This document shows, piece by piece, positions 59,748 to 64,000 of a DNA stretch of 64,000 bases. This DNA is from Pseudozyma flocculosa PF-1 (taxonomy: Eukaryota; Basidiomycota; Ustilaginomycetes; Ustilaginales; Ustilaginaceae). Each line of letters begins with the position of its first letter. Within the stretch, counting starts at the first letter, position 1. The DNA is taken from assembly GCF_000417875.1 (NCBI RefSeq), contig NW_006920870.1, forward strand, positions 932,727 to 996,726, read 5' to 3'. The notes under the pieces were generated by a model. The model was not told where the DNA came from and ran no database searches. It was given only the letters and a program-made list of their open reading frames with translations. A program made the translations under genes and the position numbers.

Positions 59748-60494
59748 CTCTTCTGGCATCCCGACGAAGCGCAATCGACATGGACCTCGAGGTTACTGCC
59801 TGAGCCACAGCACCGGTCACCACTACTCGGCACCACGACCTCCCTTGACGTGACGTACCACTCCTGCTCTTCCGGCTGGCGCGCAGCTCTGCCTCTCGGA
59901 TCGCCCCAACAAGCAAGCAAGGTCGCCCGACGCCACAAAGACAGCAGCGACGGACCCGTTCTGTTCTTCACGCCCGGGGCGCAGAAGGCAAGCAGCAGCA
60001 GCAGCTGAGGCTCGAGGAGCGGTCGGCAAGCTTCCTACGCCAGGCCGGCCTCGTCGAGACCCGCTGCGCAGGTCTCCTCGAAGCCTGCCTGCGTTGGGCT
60101 GGCAGGCTAGCTAAGGCTGCCCTGGGCCGGCCTGCGCCGTTCGCCGAACGGAATCTCCCGTTGACTGACGGAGGAAGAGGGCTGCCGCGTCAGACTACCC
60201 TCTGCAACTGCGCTGGGCCAGCTCGCCACCCGCCCTTGCCCCGTCTCAGAAGAATCCAGAGAGGCAGGCAGACAGTCAAGAGCAGGCCAGAGGGCAGTAG
60301 TCACGCAGGCAGGCAGGCTAGCCAGCAAGGTTGCTGGCCAAAGTTCCTTCTCGCACTCACACTCTCGCGTGCGCGCGCAACAGGTTCTAGCCTTCCTCGC
60401 CCTTCCCGCTTGCCCACGCCGCCGGCCTCGCCCGTCTCTTTTGCCCATTCAGCCATCTATCGCCCAACGGCTCGACAGCCGCGACTGAGCCAAG

Positions 60495-63400
60495 ATGACT
60501 GACAGCCCCTCGAGATGGCCTCAGCCGGGCGGGTCGACGCCGCGGCGCACGCCCAACAGTCGACCCGCCGCCCGCTTCGGTGCTGGCCAGCCTGCTGCGT
60601 CAAAGGTGAGAAGAGAAAGGAGCGCGACAACAGGAGTGCGCCCATCCAGCCTGCCCCCTCTCGCCTCCTCAATCGCCACCCTCCGCTCCGCCTGCCTTGC
60701 CGCTTTCTCTCTGACCACGACCATCCCCTTCCGTCCCCTTTCGTTCCCCCCCCCCCCCCCTCCCCTGCCCCCCTGCTGTCTTGCCCCTGCTGACCATCGC
60801 CACCGCCTTGATCACCGCCACCACCATCACTTCGCTCTCCGTCGCCTCGCTCTCCATCGCCTATCCTCCTGCTTGCTCGTCAGACTCCCAAGAGCGGGCC
60901 AGACCCCGGCCGCGTCATCGTCATCTCGGACGACTCCGACGACGACGAGTTTCCCCAAGCTCCCAATCGCCTCTCTGGCCAGAGCACGATGCCGACTCCT
61001 TCCCGCAGCCGCAAGGCTACCACGCGTGCATACAATCGCGACGACGACGACGATAGCGAGGTCGAGTTCCTCGCCGATCGCTCCAAGATCCGCGAGACCG
61101 TCCTGATCGACGACTCGCCGCCACCCGGAGATGCCAAGCCCTTACCCGCCCCTCCGCCGCGATCGCGCTCGGCAAAGCGAGAAAGCTCCCCGCCGTTCCA
61201 AGAGGTGAAGCCGTCCGCCGCTGGACCGTCGTCTTCGTCCAAGCCCCGGGAATCGCCGCTGCACAACACTCCAGTCCGTTCGTTGCTGGCCAAGCGCGAG
61301 GGTTCTGATCGCGACCACAGTGCCACGGCGCCCGCGCCCAAGAGAGTCAAGCCCGAAACGCAGGCGCCTGCCATCGACATAGCGGCCAGAGCGCCCGCGG
61401 CTGCAAAGCCCGCAGAGCCCAAGTACACCCGCTGCCTGACGATCGAGGCGCTCTGCGACGTGGCCCCGACTTGTCCGGCCGTGACTGCGGGCCAGCAGCT
61501 GTTCTTTGAGCGAAGGCGCGGTGTCGCTACAGTCACGATCTACGCCTCGGGACTGCAGGTCGCCGGGAAGCTGGCGCAACCTACCGCGATGGAGCTCGCC
61601 AGACACCTCGCCTCTCCCACGTTCCACTTCGAGATCTACGCCCTCGAGCCGGTCCACACTGGCTCGGGTGGGATCGACCCGGCGACGTTGTCGCTCTCCG
61701 GGACCATGGCGGCGACGCCTCAGATTCGCGTCGGTGAGTCGGAAAGTCTGATACGGTCCCCGCTCGATGCGCGAGCGCCGGTATTGATGCTGCATCACTT
61801 TGTCCTGATCGCTGTCCTGGCCGAGCAGGCATCGACATCAAGTGCCAGACTGGAACGGAGCGCGCCTGGTTCCTAGCCCTGAAGCACGGATTTCCGGACA
61901 CTCGCAATCTTGCTTTCGAAGGCCTCCCCACTTCGGCCGCCGATCGCGCCAGTCAACTTCGCAACGTCGCGACCGCGACACCGGCTGCGCCCCCACAGCC
62001 CATCGATTGGCTTGAGCGAGTCCGTGCCGAGATGGCTCGCTGGGCGCCGGGCGTCTCCGCCGCGCTTTCCGTTGCTCATTCCGTCCCGGCTGCCTCCGCG
62101 GCCGCTCAGTCAACTGCACCGTCGCACCTGCCGAAGACCGAAGCTGAGCCATCGCTTGGCTCGGGCGGCATGTACAGCGGCACGACAACCATTCCGGGCT
62201 CCTTTGCCGCGGGCATGGACGGTGCCCCCGATTTCTGGGACGACTGGATGGGAGAGCGGCTCAACGCCATGCACACCGACCCTGACGACGACGACGACGA
62301 CGACGGCCACGGCGGACACGATGGTGCGGTGACCGGCGAGCAAGATGAGGTCATGCGCGGGCTCGCCGGCAGCAACTACCAGGGCCGCAACGCTCTCAGC
62401 GCCCTCTACGACGAGAGCCACTCTCTCGACGTGGCCATGCTGCCTCCGTTCCCCGACCATGAGAGCCTCTTAGCCGGTCGCCTCAAGACGCCGCTCAAGC
62501 ACCACCAGAGCCAAGGCCTGGCTTGGATGGTCGAGAAGGAGCACCCGCAGCCGCCCCGTCGCCACGCAGATGGCCTCGTGATGCTTTGGCGCGCAAGGCG
62601 CATCAAGAACGGCAGCTCACGCTACTCGCACGCCGTTCGACCGGGAGAATGGCAGCGCGTGAGTGATGCGCAGCGCAAGGTACAGTGTCGACCCAGATTC
62701 GCTGCGGAAAGCTGACACTTGGCCATCTCGCCTTCGACGTTCGCACCTCTCACAGAACCCTCCTGCACTGCCCCGCGGTGGTATCCTGAGCGACGACATG
62801 GGATTGGGCAAGACGCTCATGATCATCGCGCTGAGCCTGTACGATCCCACCGGCCAGAAGGTGGTTGCCGCCGAGGTCAAGAAGAAGGACAAGCAGGAGA
62901 GGGCGTGGCTCAAGAAGCGCGAGGCGGCGCTCAAGAAGAAGGGCAAGGCCAAGGCCAAGGCCGAGGCGGCCGAGGCCGAGGTCAGCGGGAGCGAGACCGA
63001 GACCGAAGCCGAGGCCGGCGACGGCGTGCCCGAGGCCATCATCGACCCGCTGGACCCGATGTACAGCAAGACGACGCTGGTCGTGTGCCCGCTGAGCGTC
63101 ATCTACAACTGGTCGAGCCAGATCCAGGAGCACACCCGCAACGTCAAGGTCGCCATCTACCACGGCGATGGCATCAAGAAGATGATACACTCGAGGTGGG
63201 ACAGCTACGACTTCATCATCACGACGTACGACACGATCAAGTCGGAGTTCAAGCCCATCGACACGATCCGAAAGGCCAGGGCCCTCGCCGAGACCCGCCA
63301 GGATCAGATTGCCGAGCTGGAACGCAAGCTCACCCTGGTCAACGCCCCCGGGGCGGCGTACATCGACAAGGAGCAGTGCCGACGCGACCTCGAGCGAATC

Positions 63401-64000
63401 AGGGCCCAACAGCGAGACGAGCTGGCGGCGTGGGCCGCCAAGCGAGAGGCGCCGTCGTCGTCGAAGCTCAAGGCCGCCTTTGCCCGAGCCGAAGCCAAGT
63501 CGTCGGCCAGGGGCGGGGCCAAAGGCAAGAGCAAGGGAAAGGGCAAGGGCAAGGGCAAAGCCAGGGCTCAGCAGCTCGACGACGACGACGAGAGCGACTT
63601 TGCGTGGAGCCCCAGCGCGACCGACGACGACGAAGACGACGACGACGGTTTCGCAAGGCCCAAAAAGGCCCCGCGCAAGTCGGACCTGGCAAGCACTTCG
63701 AGGGCGAGCACGTCGACCTCGACGCCGTCCAAGGGCAGCATCAAGTCGAAGCAGACGCTGGCCGACGGTGACGACGTCGAGTACGACTTCGACGAGCTGT
63801 TCGCCTACGAGCTGCCCAAGGTCCTCAAGACAAAGTACCGCCGCCTAGTGCTCGACGAGGCCCACGTCGGCCGAAACTCAAAGACGCTCCTCTACCGCGC
63901 CATCCTCGAGATCACCGCCGAGCGCGTCTGGGCCGTCACCGGCACGCCCCTCATCAACACCACCAAGGACCTGCAGAGCCTGTGCGCCTTCCTGCGCGTC
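60495..64000 (+). CDS. SNF2-family DNA translocase, Rad5/Rad16/HLTF group (partial at window end)
   Basis: Exons 60495-60605, 60884-61733, 61829-62658 and 62756 to the window end give 1012 residues, and the gene continues past 64000. The N-terminus is disordered and acidic (VIVISDDSDDDE, a SUMO-interaction-like motif). A beta-rich segment at about 200-280 (YTRCLTIEALCDV to TFHFEIYALEPV) could be a HIRAN-like domain, which I cannot confirm. The ATPase starts with LKTPLKHHQSQGLAWM (motif Q region), GGILSDDMGLGKT (motif I, K616), TTLVVCPLSVIYNW (Ia), FIITTYDTI, LVLDEAH (II, about 964) and WAVTGTPLIN (III). DEAH and the long spacing fit the Rad5/Rad16/HLTF group, whose members often carry a RING finger after motif III, outside this window. 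Roles known for the group: DNA-damage tolerance, repair or SUMO-targeted ubiquitination. Confidence 0.92.
60746..60760. repeat. Poly-C run inside an intron
   Basis: Fifteen consecutive C residues lie in the first intron (60606-60883) of the SNF2 gene, which is also CT-rich throughout. Its length may vary or be misread. Confidence 0.8.

Larger units (their letters stand above)
59053..60494. other. Long divergent intergenic region rich in GGCCA/CAGGC pentamers
   Basis: This 1.44-kb spacer lies between phospholipase D (minus) and the SNF2 gene (plus). It contains a GGCCA tract at 59327-59350, a CCTG tract at 59729-59747, and many scattered CAGGC copies. I see no gene. Confidence 0.5.

Overview
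The window is GC-rich fungal nuclear DNA. The genes are eukaryotic, they are packed on both strands, and most are split by GT-AG introns of about 60-110 bases. Protein similarity (SAGA Spt20, an S. pombe-type Cdc14 septation protein, Etp1/BRAP2, PFA-DSP phosphatase) and the high GC with many introns point to a basidiomycete. Ustilaginomycotina or another GC-rich lineage is plausible, but I cannot fix the class from sequence alone. I rebuilt exon-intron structures by hand. Wherever exact boundaries are given, the exon lengths sum to a whole number of codons.

Layout, left to right. 1-843: 3' end of pyruvate decarboxylase (+). 1235-2402: aldo-keto reductase (-). 3062-5428: Etp1/BRAP2-type RING protein (-). 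6290-8354: Cdc14-type SIN protein (+). 9309-12791: large uncharacterised low-complexity protein (-). 15179-16825: short-chain dehydrogenase with two microexons (+). 16980-19838: SAGA subunit Spt20 (-). 20432-21166: NME6-like nucleoside diphosphate kinase (+). 21493-24894: condensin kleisin Brn1 (-). 25818-26385: small DUF2462 protein (-). 26787-28443: PFA-DSP/Siw14-type phosphatase (+). 28819-31459: tRNA nucleotidyltransferase Cca1 (-). 31844-33283: SRP19/Sec65 (-). 35171-37436: uncharacterised membrane protein (+). 38078-38953 with 3' flank: a decayed Fanzor/TnpB-like nuclease fragment (+). 39429-40718: Nit1-type amidase (-). 41158-45617: WD40 plus inositol-polyphosphate 5-phosphatase (+). 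45704-47638: Nudix hydrolase (-). 48168-50475: orphan protein (+). 50945-52061: secreted Ser/Thr-rich, probably GPI-anchored protein (-). 54130-55965: Sec14/CRAL-TRIO protein (+). 56334-59052: phospholipase D (-). 60495-64000: Rad5/Rad16-group SNF2 ATPase, cut by the window end (+).

Most genes are housekeeping, and I see no biosynthetic cluster or operon-like logic. Three lipid or inositol-phosphate genes (5-phosphatase, Sec14-like, phospholipase D) and the Siw14-like phosphatase share the window, but neighbour order in fungi does not by itself imply joint function.

The most unusual item is the island at about 38.0-39.2 kb. It is visibly less GC-rich than its surroundings and carries a fragment that resembles the C-terminal half of a eukaryotic TnpB homologue (Fanzor), interrupted by stops and frame changes. 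I found no rRNA, tRNA or CRISPR array by eye.
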